Shown: piece by piece, positions 24,547 to 32,035 of the stretch
How the letters are laid out: every line of letters begins with the position of its first letter
How positions within the stretch are numbered: position 1 is the stretch's first letter
Origin: Syntrophobacterales bacterium GWC2_56_13
Lineage (GTDB): Bacteria > Desulfobacterota > Syntrophia > Syntrophales > UBA5619
NCBI GenBank assembly: GCA_001830835.1
Contig: MICJ01000012.1
Coordinates: forward strand, 1 to 38,398
Length of the DNA stretch: 38,398 nucleotides
Direction: 5' to 3'
Position numbers and translations under genes: made by a program
Notes under the pieces: model-generated
Told to the model about the DNA's origin: nothing
The model's database searches: none
What the model saw: the letters and a program-made list of their open reading frames with translations, nothing else

Positions 24547-25360
24547 GACGACCGTCCCCGCTTCCCTGACGCTGACGGGGGAAAGGGATGGAAGCCCCTC
24601 CGTCCCGGAAGAGCCCTACCTCCGGATCGACGGGGTCTCCTGCCGGTTCGGCGCCGTGGAGGCGGTCCGCGACGTCTCGCTCTCAGTCGAGAAGGGAACG
24701 ATCTTCGGCCTCGTCGGCTCCGACGGGGCGGGGAAGTCAACGCTTCTCCGGATGGCGGCGACGATGCTTAAACCCGCTGCGGGCCGGATCACGATCGGCG
24801 GTCTGGATGTGGTCTCGCGCAAGGCGGAGGTCAAGGCCCTCATCGGTTACATGCCCCAGCGCTTCGGCCTCTACCAGGACCTTACGATCGAGGAGAACAT
24901 CGATTTTTTCATGGACATCTTCGGGATCACCGGTACGGAGAGAAAGGCGCGGAAGGCCCTCTACCTCGGGTTTTCCAACCTGCTGCCCTTCACAGACCGG
25001 CAGGCGGGGAATCTCTCCGGCGGGATGAAGCAGAAGCTGGGGCTGGCCTGCGTCCTCGTCCACGAGCCGAAGCTCCTGATCCTGGACGAACCGACCAACG
25101 GCGTCGATCCCGTTTCACGCCAGGAATTCTGGGAGATCCTGGGGAAAATGCGGGCACAGGGGATGACGATCATCGTCTCGACGGCCTACCTCGACGAGGG
25201 CGAGCGTTGCGACCGTCTGGGACTGATGCACCGGGCGGCGCTCCTGGAGACGGCCTCCCCGGCAGATATCCGCGCCCATTTCGAGAATCTGGAGGAGGCG
25301 ATCATCCACCGCATCCAGGAGGCGGACGAGGAGTTGGCCCATGACACCTTCAAACTCTGA
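24530..25360 (+). CDS. ABC transporter ATPase, YbhF N-half type
   Basis: A 276-aa nucleotide-binding subunit. Walker A is GSDGAGKST (63-71), with Asp in place of the usual Asn. The Q-loop is YMPQ, the signature is a good LSGGM (162-166) and Walker B is LLILDEP (182-188). The switch His is replaced by Tyr220 in STAYLDEGERCD. In E. coli the two ATPase halves form one YbhF protein; here they are two genes overlapping by 20 bp. This subunit contributes a good signature but a weakened catalytic His position. Confidence 0.9.
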   Translation: MPGYDKTTVPASLTLTGERDGSPSVPEEPYLRIDGVSCRFGAVEAVRDVSLSVEKGTIFGLVGSDGAGKSTLLRMAATMLKPAAGRITIGGLDVVSRKAEVKALIGYMPQRFGLYQDLTIEENIDFFMDIFGITGTERKARKALYLGFSNLLPFTDRQAGNLSGGMKQKLGLACVLVHEPKLLILDEPTNGVDPVSRQEFWEILGKMRAQGMTIIVSTAYLDEGERCDRLGLMHRAALLETASPADIRAHFENLEEAIIHRIQEADEELAHDTFKL

Positions 25361-26120
25361 CAATACCTCGGAAGCGATCGTCGTTAGCGGACTCGAAAAA
25401 CGGTTCGGGGCCTTTACCGCCGTCGACAAGATCAGCTTTTCCGTCCATCAGGGGGAGATCTTCGGCTTTCTCGGCTCCAACGGTTCGGGGAAATCGACGA
25501 CGATCCGGATGCTCTGCGGGATCCTCACCCCGACCGCAGGCGTTGGAAAGGTGGCCGGGTACGATATCGTCGCCGAAGCGGAGGAGGTCAAGCACGCGAT
25601 CGGCTACATGTCCCAGAAGTTCTCCCTATACGAGGACCTGACCCCCCTGGAGAATCTCCGCTTCTATCTCGGGGTCTACAGCGTGCCGGAGGACCGGTGG
25701 GAGGAGCGCCGGGAGTGGGTCCTCGACATGACCCGCCTTCAGGAGGTCAGAAACCGCCTGACCCGCGAGCTTCCGCCGGGATGGCGCCAGCGTCTCGCCC
25801 TGGGCTGCGCGCTCCTCCACCGCCCCCGGATCCTCTTTCTCGACGAGCCGACATCGGGGGTCGACCCGATCACCCGGCGCCATTTCTGGGACTTCATCGG
25901 GCAGCTCGCCCGCGAGGGGATCACCGTCTTTGTCACGACCCATTACATGGACGAAGCGCGCCACTGCGGGCGGATCGTGATGATCAACGAGGGGAGGATC
26001 GTCGCCTCGGGAAGCCGGGAGGAGATCATCCGTGCGGCCTGTCCCGAACGACCCGACGCGGATCTCAACGACGCCTTCATCGCCCTGATGTCCGGGAATA
26101 ACAGAAGGGGGGCCGCATGA
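25341..26120 (+). CDS. ABC transporter ATPase, YbhF C-half type
   Basis: A 259-aa nucleotide-binding subunit. Walker A GSNGSGKST (45-53) and the switch His201 in TTHYMDEARHCG are intact, and Walker B is ILFLDEP (164-170). The signature is degenerate: LPPGW (144-148) instead of LSGGQ. With the preceding subunit it would form one normal ATP site (this Walker A and His, the partner's LSGGM) and one degenerate site. Its 3' end overlaps the permease start by four bases (ATGA). Confidence 0.9.
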   Translation: MTPSNSDNTSEAIVVSGLEKRFGAFTAVDKISFSVHQGEIFGFLGSNGSGKSTTIRMLCGILTPTAGVGKVAGYDIVAEAEEVKHAIGYMSQKFSLYEDLTPLENLRFYLGVYSVPEDRWEERREWVLDMTRLQEVRNRLTRELPPGWRQRLALGCALLHRPRILFLDEPTSGVDPITRRHFWDFIGQLAREGITVFVTTHYMDEARHCGRIVMINEGRIVASGSREEIIRAACPERPDADLNDAFIALMSGNNRRGAA

Positions 26121-27250
26121 ATCTCCGGAATGTCCGGGCGATCGCCGGCAAGGAGGTGTTCCACCTGATCCGGGACTTCCGGAGCCTTTACCTGGCCTTT
26201 GCGGTACCGCTCCTCCTCATCCTCCTGTTCGGCTATGCGCTCAGCCTCGACGTGGAGCATATCGAGACGGTCGTCGTCGACGCCGAGCGGACGGATCTCA
26301 GCCGCGACTTCATCAGCCGTCTCGGCGCTTCTCCCTACTTCCGGATCGCCGCCCATCTCCCCGACACCGAGGCCGTGACGCAGGCGCTCGACCACGGCCG
26401 GGCGATGCTGGCCGTGATCATCCCGACCGGCTGGACCGCCGATCTGAGGGCGGACCGGGAGACGACCGTCCAGATCATCCTGGACGGGAGCGACCCCAAC
26501 TTCGCCGGGATCGCCCGGGCGTACATCACGAGTTTCATCGAAAACTACAACCGGAAGCTCCTCGGCGAGTTTCTCAACCGCCAGGGGATCGAGAAGATCC
26601 GCCCCCCCGTGGAGGCGCGGATCCGGGTCTGGTTCAACGAGGATCTGGAGAGCAGGAACTTCATCATTCCGGGGATCATCGCGATCATCATCATGATCGT
26701 CGGGGCGATGCTCACCTCACTCGTCATCGCCCGGGAATACGAAAACGGGACGATGGAGACGATCCGCTCGCTCCCCATCCGCGCCGGGGAATTGCTCGCG
26801 GGAAAGGCGATCCCCTACTTCCTGATCGGATTGACGGACGTCCTGATCGCCGTCCTCATGGGACAGGTGCTCTTCGGCATCGTCATGAAGAGCAGTTTCT
26901 GGCTCATGATCCTGGCTTCATCGATCTACCTCCTGGTCGCCCTGACGCTGGGACTGCTCATCTCCTCGGTCACGAAATCCCAAATGGTCGCCAACCAGAT
27001 GGCCGTCCTGCTCACCTACCTCCCCTCGCTGCTGTTGTCGAATTTCGTCTTCCCGGTCATCAATATGCCGAAGGTCCTCCAAGCGATCACCCGGATCGTT
27101 CCGGCGACCTACTACATCGACATTCTCTCCGGCATCTACCTGAGGGATCTGGGGCTCTCCCGACTCTGGCCCGATCTTGCGGTCCTGACGGGGATGTTCG
27201 CGATCCTAACTCTGTTAAACGTCATCGTCCTGAAACGGGAGGGGCTCTAA
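26117..27250 (+). CDS. ABC-2 type permease (YbhS-like)
   Basis: A 377-aa membrane subunit. One N-terminal helix (LYLAFAVPLLLILLFGYALS) is followed by a large periplasmic domain to about residue 175. Five more helices follow, starting with IIPGIIAIIIMIVGAMLTSL and including the ABC-2 consensus EYENGTMETIRSLPI between the second and third. It forms the pore with the next permease. Typical substrates of this exporter class are cationic drugs or lipophilic compounds; the substrate here is unknown. Confidence 0.9.
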   Translation: MNLRNVRAIAGKEVFHLIRDFRSLYLAFAVPLLLILLFGYALSLDVEHIETVVVDAERTDLSRDFISRLGASPYFRIAAHLPDTEAVTQALDHGRAMLAVIIPTGWTADLRADRETTVQIILDGSDPNFAGIARAYITSFIENYNRKLLGEFLNRQGIEKIRPPVEARIRVWFNEDLESRNFIIPGIIAIIIMIVGAMLTSLVIAREYENGTMETIRSLPIRAGELLAGKAIPYFLIGLTDVLIAVLMGQVLFGIVMKSSFWLMILASSIYLLVALTLGLLISSVTKSQMVANQMAVLLTYLPSLLLSNFVFPVINMPKVLQAITRIVPATYYIDILSGIYLRDLGLSRLWPDLAVLTGMFAILTLLNVIVLKREGL

Positions 27251-27252
27251 CG

Positions 27253-28374
27253 ATGAGCTGGCTTCGAATCCGGGAAATGGTCCGCAAGGAATTCATCCAG
27301 CTCTTCCGCGACAAGAGGAGCCGCCCCATCCTCGTCATCGCGCCGCTCGTCCAGCTCCTCGTCTTCGGCTACGTCGTCAACTACGACATCAAGGACATCC
27401 GTGTCGCCCTGATCGACCAGTCCAGGACACGGGAGAGCCGCCTGATGAACGACGCCTTCATCGCAAACAAGATCTTCCGGATCACCCATCTGCCGGGCTC
27501 CCCCCGTGAACTGGAAGAACTCCTCCTCACCGGGAATGTCGACCTGGGAATCAAGATCCCCCCCGACTTCAGCAGCCGCATCCGGCGCGGCCAGACGGCT
27601 GAAGTCCAGATCCTCGCCGACGGCAGCATGAGCAACATGGCCTCGATCCGGATCTCCTACACGGTGATGGTCCTCGACCGCCTGAACACGGGGCTGATCA
27701 AGGAGCTCTACGGGCGCGAACTCAAATACGGGAAGATCGACGCCCGGATCCGGACCTGGTACAACCCGAACCTCGACAGCCAGAATTTCTTCGTCCCGGG
27801 GATCGTCGCCTTCGTCGTCATGCTGATCTCGCTTCTGATGACGTCGATTGCCATCATCAAGGAACGGGAGAACGGGACAATGGAGCAGCTCATCGCGACG
27901 CCGCTCAAGCCGATCGAGCTGATCATCGGCAAAACCATCCCCTATACGATTATTTCCCTGGCCCAGATGGTCATGGTCATGCTCTTCGCCCTCTTCTGGT
28001 TCGAGGTCCCGCTGGCCGGGAGCATACCGGAGCTCTTTCTCGCCACCTGTCTCTTTCTCCTGAGCACCCTCGGCGTCGGGCTCTTCATCTCGACGGTGTC
28101 GAAGACCCAGCAGCAGGCGATGATGACGACCTTCTTCTTCATCCTCCCCTTCTTCATGCTCTCCGGCTTCGTCTTTCCCATCGCGAACATGCCCATCGTC
28201 GTCCAGTGGTTGACATATCTCAACCCGTTGCGCTATTTTCTCGTCATCATCCGCGGAATCTTCCTCAAGGGGGTGGGGCTGCACATCCTCTGGCCCCAGT
28301 ACGCCGCCCTGACCATCCTCGGCGTTGCGGTCTTCGCCGGGGCGGTGGGGCGTTTCCGGAAACGGCTGGATTAA
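27253..28374 (+). CDS. ABC-2 type permease (YbhR-like)
   Basis: A 373-aa partner of the preceding permease with the same plan: N-terminal helix (PILVIAPLVQLLVFGYVVNY), a periplasmic domain to about 175, then five helices with ERENGTMEQLIATPLKPIEL as the ABC-2 motif. It starts 2 bp after the preceding stop, so the two permeases are tightly coupled. With the adaptor and the two ATPases it completes an inner-membrane efflux complex. An outer-membrane TolC-like protein is not encoded nearby. Confidence 0.9.
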   Translation: MSWLRIREMVRKEFIQLFRDKRSRPILVIAPLVQLLVFGYVVNYDIKDIRVALIDQSRTRESRLMNDAFIANKIFRITHLPGSPRELEELLLTGNVDLGIKIPPDFSSRIRRGQTAEVQILADGSMSNMASIRISYTVMVLDRLNTGLIKELYGRELKYGKIDARIRTWYNPNLDSQNFFVPGIVAFVVMLISLLMTSIAIIKERENGTMEQLIATPLKPIELIIGKTIPYTIISLAQMVMVMLFALFWFEVPLAGSIPELFLATCLFLLSTLGVGLFISTVSKTQQQAMMTTFFFILPFFMLSGFVFPIANMPIVVQWLTYLNPLRYFLVIIRGIFLKGVGLHILWPQYAALTILGVAVFAGAVGRFRKRLD

Positions 28375-28389
28375 GAAAGGGAGCACGCC

Positions 28390-29427
28390 ATGCTGAAAAT
28401 CGTGGAAAACGAGCCGGCCATCCGAAGATATCAGCGACAGTTCGTCAGAGGTTTCAGACTCCTGAAGGAGGAGAAGATCCCTATCAAGCTGGGCCACCCG
28501 GGCGCCAGCATGAAGGCGACGGTTTCCTGGTCGGAGAGGCTCGGGATCTGGTTCTTCTCCAGGAAGATCGCCGGGAGCCGCTACTGGCACGCCTTCGGCG
28601 TTGGCCGGCCGGAGGGCGGCGCCGGCGTCGCGATCACCTGCGAGATCAATTTCCCCCTCTGCGGCATCGACCGGCGGACCGGCGGCGCCTTCGCCCAGGA
28701 CCATGAAGGCAGGATCTACGTCGTCCACCGGGGAAAGCTCGGCGGCGGCAGAAAGGGGATCGGAAAATCCCTCTTCGAAAACCGCTACCGGGGGGTGTGG
28801 GAAATCATGGACGACGGTGGCGAGGAGACCCCCGTAGCCGTCATCGGCATCCTCAGTTCCCCGCGCTTTGCGCGACAGATCGCACAGTTCGTCCGGAAGA
28901 TCGCCCGGATCAAGGAGACGGCCGTCGCCCGATCTTCCCAGGCCGAGCTGACCTTCGACGAGATTTGCGTGCACGAAGACCTGATCGGCGTCCGGCATTG
29001 TGAACTGGAACGGGAGACAGGCGCCGAATGCGACCGCGGTCTCGTCATCCGGGACCTGTCCGACGCCCTGAACGGGCACGGTCTCCGGACGAGAAACGAC
29101 GGCGAGCGGGATCTGATAGCCATGAACCGGGAAGGCCGGATCCGGGCGGTCTTCCAGATCCTGACGGAGATGTCCCCTACCGGCCTCCGCACGGGGGCGG
29201 CGCAGCTCATTCTCGGCGCTCTGGACCTCCCCGACAACCCGATCATCGTTCTGGTCCTTCCCCGCGCCCCTGAAAACGCCCTCCAGGACAAGCTGAAGCG
29301 GCAGAACATCGGCCTCCTCCTCTACGCCTGGGAGGGGGATCGGGCGGTTTTCCCGGGGCTGAACATCCTCCTTCCCCGGATCTCACCCGTAAACGTATGC
29401 CTCCGAAACGAAACAGCCGGAAGTTGA
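28390..29427 (+). CDS. Unrecognised 345-aa protein, last gene of the exporter operon
   Basis: It starts 15 bp after the second permease and behind AAAGGGAG. No signal peptide or membrane helix is seen. The N-terminal two thirds are Gly/Arg-rich (RPEGGAGVAITCEINFPLCG, HRGKLGGGRKGIGKS) and match no family I know. The last third, TRNDGERDLIAMNREGRIRA to FQILTE, then a helix and IIVLVLP, has the order of elements of a PD-(D/E)xK nuclease-like fold, with Gln/Thr where the catalytic Lys would be expected. It could be an inactive nuclease-like binding protein. Function is unknown. Confidence 0.6.
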   Translation: MLKIVENEPAIRRYQRQFVRGFRLLKEEKIPIKLGHPGASMKATVSWSERLGIWFFSRKIAGSRYWHAFGVGRPEGGAGVAITCEINFPLCGIDRRTGGAFAQDHEGRIYVVHRGKLGGGRKGIGKSLFENRYRGVWEIMDDGGEETPVAVIGILSSPRFARQIAQFVRKIARIKETAVARSSQAELTFDEICVHEDLIGVRHCELERETGAECDRGLVIRDLSDALNGHGLRTRNDGERDLIAMNREGRIRAVFQILTEMSPTGLRTGAAQLILGALDLPDNPIIVLVLPRAPENALQDKLKRQNIGLLLYAWEGDRAVFPGLNILLPRISPVNVCLRNETAGS

Positions 29428-29435
29428 ATTTTTAT

Positions 29436-29464
29436 TTGACAAATCCCGCGGAAAGTATTATTTC
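29436..29464 (+). promoter_or_regulatory. Sigma70-type promoter of the cimA leader
   Basis: TTGACA at 29436-29441 and TATTTC at 29459-29464 are separated by 17 bp. A TATTAT at 29456-29461 gives the shorter 14-bp alternative. Transcription would start near 29471, some 32 nt before the small ORF. Confidence 0.6.
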
Positions 29465-29502
29465 TTCTTGTTAGTTAAAGATAGTCAGGGGACGTTTTGA
29501 AC

Positions 29503-29598
29503 ATGACAGGAAGAGACAGCAACCGAAAACTTTTCGCCGTTGCGGTGATCGGGGGCATGATTATCGGGCCTGCATACATGGGCCTGATGGGGGGATAG
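29503..29598 (+). CDS. 31-aa hydrophobic small ORF, possible leader peptide
   Basis: MTGRDSNRKLFAVAVIGGM continues IIGPAYMGLMGG. It has a basic start and one hydrophobic stretch, so it could be a one-helix membrane peptide. CAGGGGA, about 12 bases upstream, is a possible ribosome site. It lies between a promoter and an intrinsic terminator, ahead of citramalate synthase. It has an Ile-Ile pair but no striking run of regulatory codons, so a classical branched-chain leader is not proven. Confidence 0.45.
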   Translation: MTGRDSNRKLFAVAVIGGMIIGPAYMGLMGG

Positions 29599-29625
29599 TC
29601 TCGGTAAAATACAATTAAAGCGACG

Positions 29626-29668
29626 AAATCCGTTATCAGGTGCGAACCGATAACGGATTTTTTATTTT
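29626..29668 (+). terminator. Intrinsic terminator/attenuator in front of cimA
   Basis: A 12-bp perfect stem, AAATCCGTTATC (29626-29637) with GATAACGGATTT (29649-29660), encloses an 11-nt loop and runs into a T-rich tract to 29668. Only 17 bases separate it from the cimA ATG, including that gene's AAGGAGGAG, so cimA transcripts starting upstream must read through it. Confidence 0.85.
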
Positions 29669-29685
29669 GGAGGCAAGGAGGAGCT

Positions 29686-31278
29686 ATGGAAGCACAGCGA
29701 GTTTTCATCTATGACACGACCCTCAGGGACGGCACGCATGGGGAAAAGATCAATTTCTCCGCCGAGGAGAAACTGCGGATCGCCCAGCGTCTGGACGAAC
29801 TGGGGTTTCATTACATCGAGGGGGGATGGCCGGGCTCCAACCCCAAGGATGTCCGCTTTTTCGAGATGGCAAAGGGGTTTTCCTTCCGTCATGCCCGCCT
29901 GACCGCCTTCGGGAGCACGCGGAAGCCGGGCATCCGGCCGGAGAACTGCCGGAACCTCCGGGCCCTCCTCCGGGCGGAAACGCCGGCCGTTGCCATTTTC
30001 GGGAAGAGCTGGAACTTGCACGTCACGGAGATTTTAGGAATTCCGCTGGAAGAAAATCTGGAGATGATCCGCGATTCCATCGCCTTTCTAAAGGCCCGGG
30101 GGAAAGAAGTGATCTTCGATGCGGAACACTTCTTCGACGGCTGGCGGCATAACCCCGCCTATTCCTTGGAGACGCTGAAGGCCGCACGCGACGCCGAAGC
30201 GGATTGGATCGTCCTTTGCGACACCAACGGCGGCGCCCTGCCCCACGATTTGACCGCAGCCGTCCAGAAGGTTGCGGCGCTCTTCCCCCTGGATCGTCTC
30301 GGGATCCATGTCCACAACGACTGCGGCCTGGCCGTAGCCAACACCCTCGCCGCCGTGCACGCCGGTGCGGTCATGGTCCAGGGAACGGTCAACGGCTACG
30401 GCGAGCGGTGCGGCAACGCCGACCTGACCTCCGTCATCGGGAACCTCCAGCTCAAGATGAACCGGGCGTGTCTCTCGGAAGCCTCTCTCCGGCAGCTGAC
30501 GAATCTCTCCTATTATGTGAGCGAGGTCGCAAACGTAAGGCCGCTCCCTTTCCGGCCCTTCGTCGGGCGGAGCGCCTTTGCCCACAAGGGCGGCGTCCAC
30601 GTGAGCGCCCTCGCCAAGAACCCCCTGGCCTACGAACATATACGGCCGGAGTGGGTCGGCAACCGCCAGCGGGTGCTCGTCTCCGACCTCGCTGGAAAGA
30701 GCAGCATCGCTTTCAAGGCTAAGGAGCTCGGTATCGATCTTGGCGACAATGAAGCGGTAAACCGAAAGATCGTCTGGGAGATCAAGCGGCTGGAGGACCA
30801 GGGGTTCCAGTTCGACGCGGCCGACGGGTCGCTTGCGCTCCTCATGAAAAAAATCACCGGCGCCTTCAAGGAGCCCTTCACGCTCCAGTGCTTCAGCGTG
30901 ACGAACGGGAAGACCCGGAACAACCCCTCCCTTTGCCAGGCGACGATAAAGATCTCGGTGGGCAACGAGGAGGAGCTGACCGCGGCGGAGGGAAACGGCC
31001 CGGTAAACGCCCTCGACCATGCCCTCAGGAAGGCCTTGACGAAATTCTACCCCCAGATCAATGAGATGCACCTGATCGACTTCAAGGTCCGGATCGTCGA
31101 GGGGAGCGAGGGAACGGCGGCGCGGGTCAAGGTGCTCCTGGATTCCCGGGACGGAGAAGAGGTGTGGAGCACGATTGGCGTCTCCGAAAACATCATCGAG
31201 GCGAGCTGGCAGGCCCTCGTAGACAGTATCCAGTACAAGTTGAGCAAGGACAAACTCAACAAGAACGACCACGCTTGA
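29686..31278 (+). CDS. cimA: (R)-citramalate synthase
   Basis: A 530-aa member of the isopropylmalate/citramalate synthase family, of the length and style of bacterial CimA. The catalytic entry YDTTLRDGTHGEKINFS (9-25), the metal site GIHVHNDCGLAVANT, and the glycine loop NGYGERCGNADL are all present, followed by the LeuA-dimer regulatory domain (from about 400, ATIKISVGNEEELTAAEGNG). It condenses acetyl-CoA and pyruvate to citramalate, the threonine-independent route to isoleucine used by many anaerobes. The regulatory domain suggests isoleucine feedback. RBS AAGGAGGAG. Confidence 0.93.
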   Translation: MEAQRVFIYDTTLRDGTHGEKINFSAEEKLRIAQRLDELGFHYIEGGWPGSNPKDVRFFEMAKGFSFRHARLTAFGSTRKPGIRPENCRNLRALLRAETPAVAIFGKSWNLHVTEILGIPLEENLEMIRDSIAFLKARGKEVIFDAEHFFDGWRHNPAYSLETLKAARDAEADWIVLCDTNGGALPHDLTAAVQKVAALFPLDRLGIHVHNDCGLAVANTLAAVHAGAVMVQGTVNGYGERCGNADLTSVIGNLQLKMNRACLSEASLRQLTNLSYYVSEVANVRPLPFRPFVGRSAFAHKGGVHVSALAKNPLAYEHIRPEWVGNRQRVLVSDLAGKSSIAFKAKELGIDLGDNEAVNRKIVWEIKRLEDQGFQFDAADGSLALLMKKITGAFKEPFTLQCFSVTNGKTRNNPSLCQATIKISVGNEEELTAAEGNGPVNALDHALRKALTKFYPQINEMHLIDFKVRIVEGSEGTAARVKVLLDSRDGEEVWSTIGVSENIIEASWQALVDSIQYKLSKDKLNKNDHA

Positions 31279-31292
31279 AAATCCGGCATTCA

Positions 31293-31325
31293 TCGAAAGA
31301 TCTTTCATGTTGTCGAAAGATCTTT
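31293..31325. repeat. Two palindromes 20 bp apart upstream of the TsaC-like gene
   Basis: TCGAAAGATCTTT occurs at 31293-31305 and again at 31313-31325. Each contains the perfect palindrome AAAGATCTTT, and the first extends to the 12-bp GAAAGATCTTTC. The 20-bp step places both on the same DNA face, as for a dimeric regulator. They lie 15 bp after the cimA stop and about 80 bp before the next start. Confidence 0.6.
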
Positions 31326-31405
31326 GATTGATCATCGCCTCTGTTTCTGATAAATTACCTGATATTGAAATTCGGGAGTGTCTCCCGACGGTAGACAGGG
31401 ACGAA

Positions 31406-32014
31406 ATGCTGGCAGCCATCAACAATCAGAACCCCCAGATGCGGTTGATCCGCAGGGCGGCGGAGATCCTCAAGAGCGGGGGGATCGTGATCTACCCAAC
31501 CGATACGATTTACGGGATGGGGTGCGATCTGTTGAACAAACGGGGGATCGAGAGGATCTACGAGATCCAGCGCCGCAACCGGAAACAGCCACTCAGCTTC
31601 ATCTGCGCCGACCTCAAGGACATCAGCCGCTACGCAAAGGTCTCCGACAACGCCTATAAGATCATGAAACGCCTCCTCCCGGGACCCTATACCTTTATCC
31701 TCGAGGCCTCCCGGTTCGTCCCCAAGATCATCCTCCCCAAGCGGCAGACCACCGGCATCCGGATTCCCGACAATCGGATCTGCCAGGCACTGGTCGCCGA
31801 GCTGGGATCGCCCGTGATCAGCACCAGCGTCAAGGACGGGGCAGGCGAGCTTCTCAGCGACCCCCGGGTGATCGAGGAGCTCTTCGGCAAACGGGTGGAC
31901 ATGATCATCGACGGCGGCATCATCGCTGCGGCGCCGTCCAGCGTGATCAGCCTCCTCGGGGAAGGGGTCGAGATCATCAGAGCAGGGAAAGGCGATGTAT
32001 CCGCCTTTTTATAG
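31406..32014 (+). CDS. TsaC/YrdC-type threonylcarbamoyl-AMP synthase
   Basis: About 203 aa from ATG 31406; a TTG start at 31328 would add 26 residues but has weaker fit to the family. The YrdC fold is clear: GGIVIYPTDTIYGMGCD (about 25-41), RRNRKQPLSFICADL (about 56-70), LPGPYTFILEA (about 90-100), TTGIRIPDN and the late VISTSVKDGAGE. It makes threonylcarbamoyl-AMP for the t6A modification of ANN-decoding tRNAs. It lacks the extra Sua5 C-terminal domain. RNase G starts 21 bp later, so the two probably form an operon. Confidence 0.87.
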   Translation: MLAAINNQNPQMRLIRRAAEILKSGGIVIYPTDTIYGMGCDLLNKRGIERIYEIQRRNRKQPLSFICADLKDISRYAKVSDNAYKIMKRLLPGPYTFILEASRFVPKIILPKRQTTGIRIPDNRICQALVAELGSPVISTSVKDGAGELLSDPRVIEELFGKRVDMIIDGGIIAAAPSSVISLLGEGVEIIRAGKGDVSAFL

Positions 32015-32035
32015 ACGCTTTTTGAAAGGATCTTT

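Noticed and set aside
27247-29079. Very long open frame (over 600 codons) on the minus strand opposite the permease and its downstream gene
   Set aside because: The translation is dominated by Asp, Glu, Gly, Arg and Pro, as expected from the antisense of GC-rich membrane-protein genes, and the plus-strand genes have clear families.
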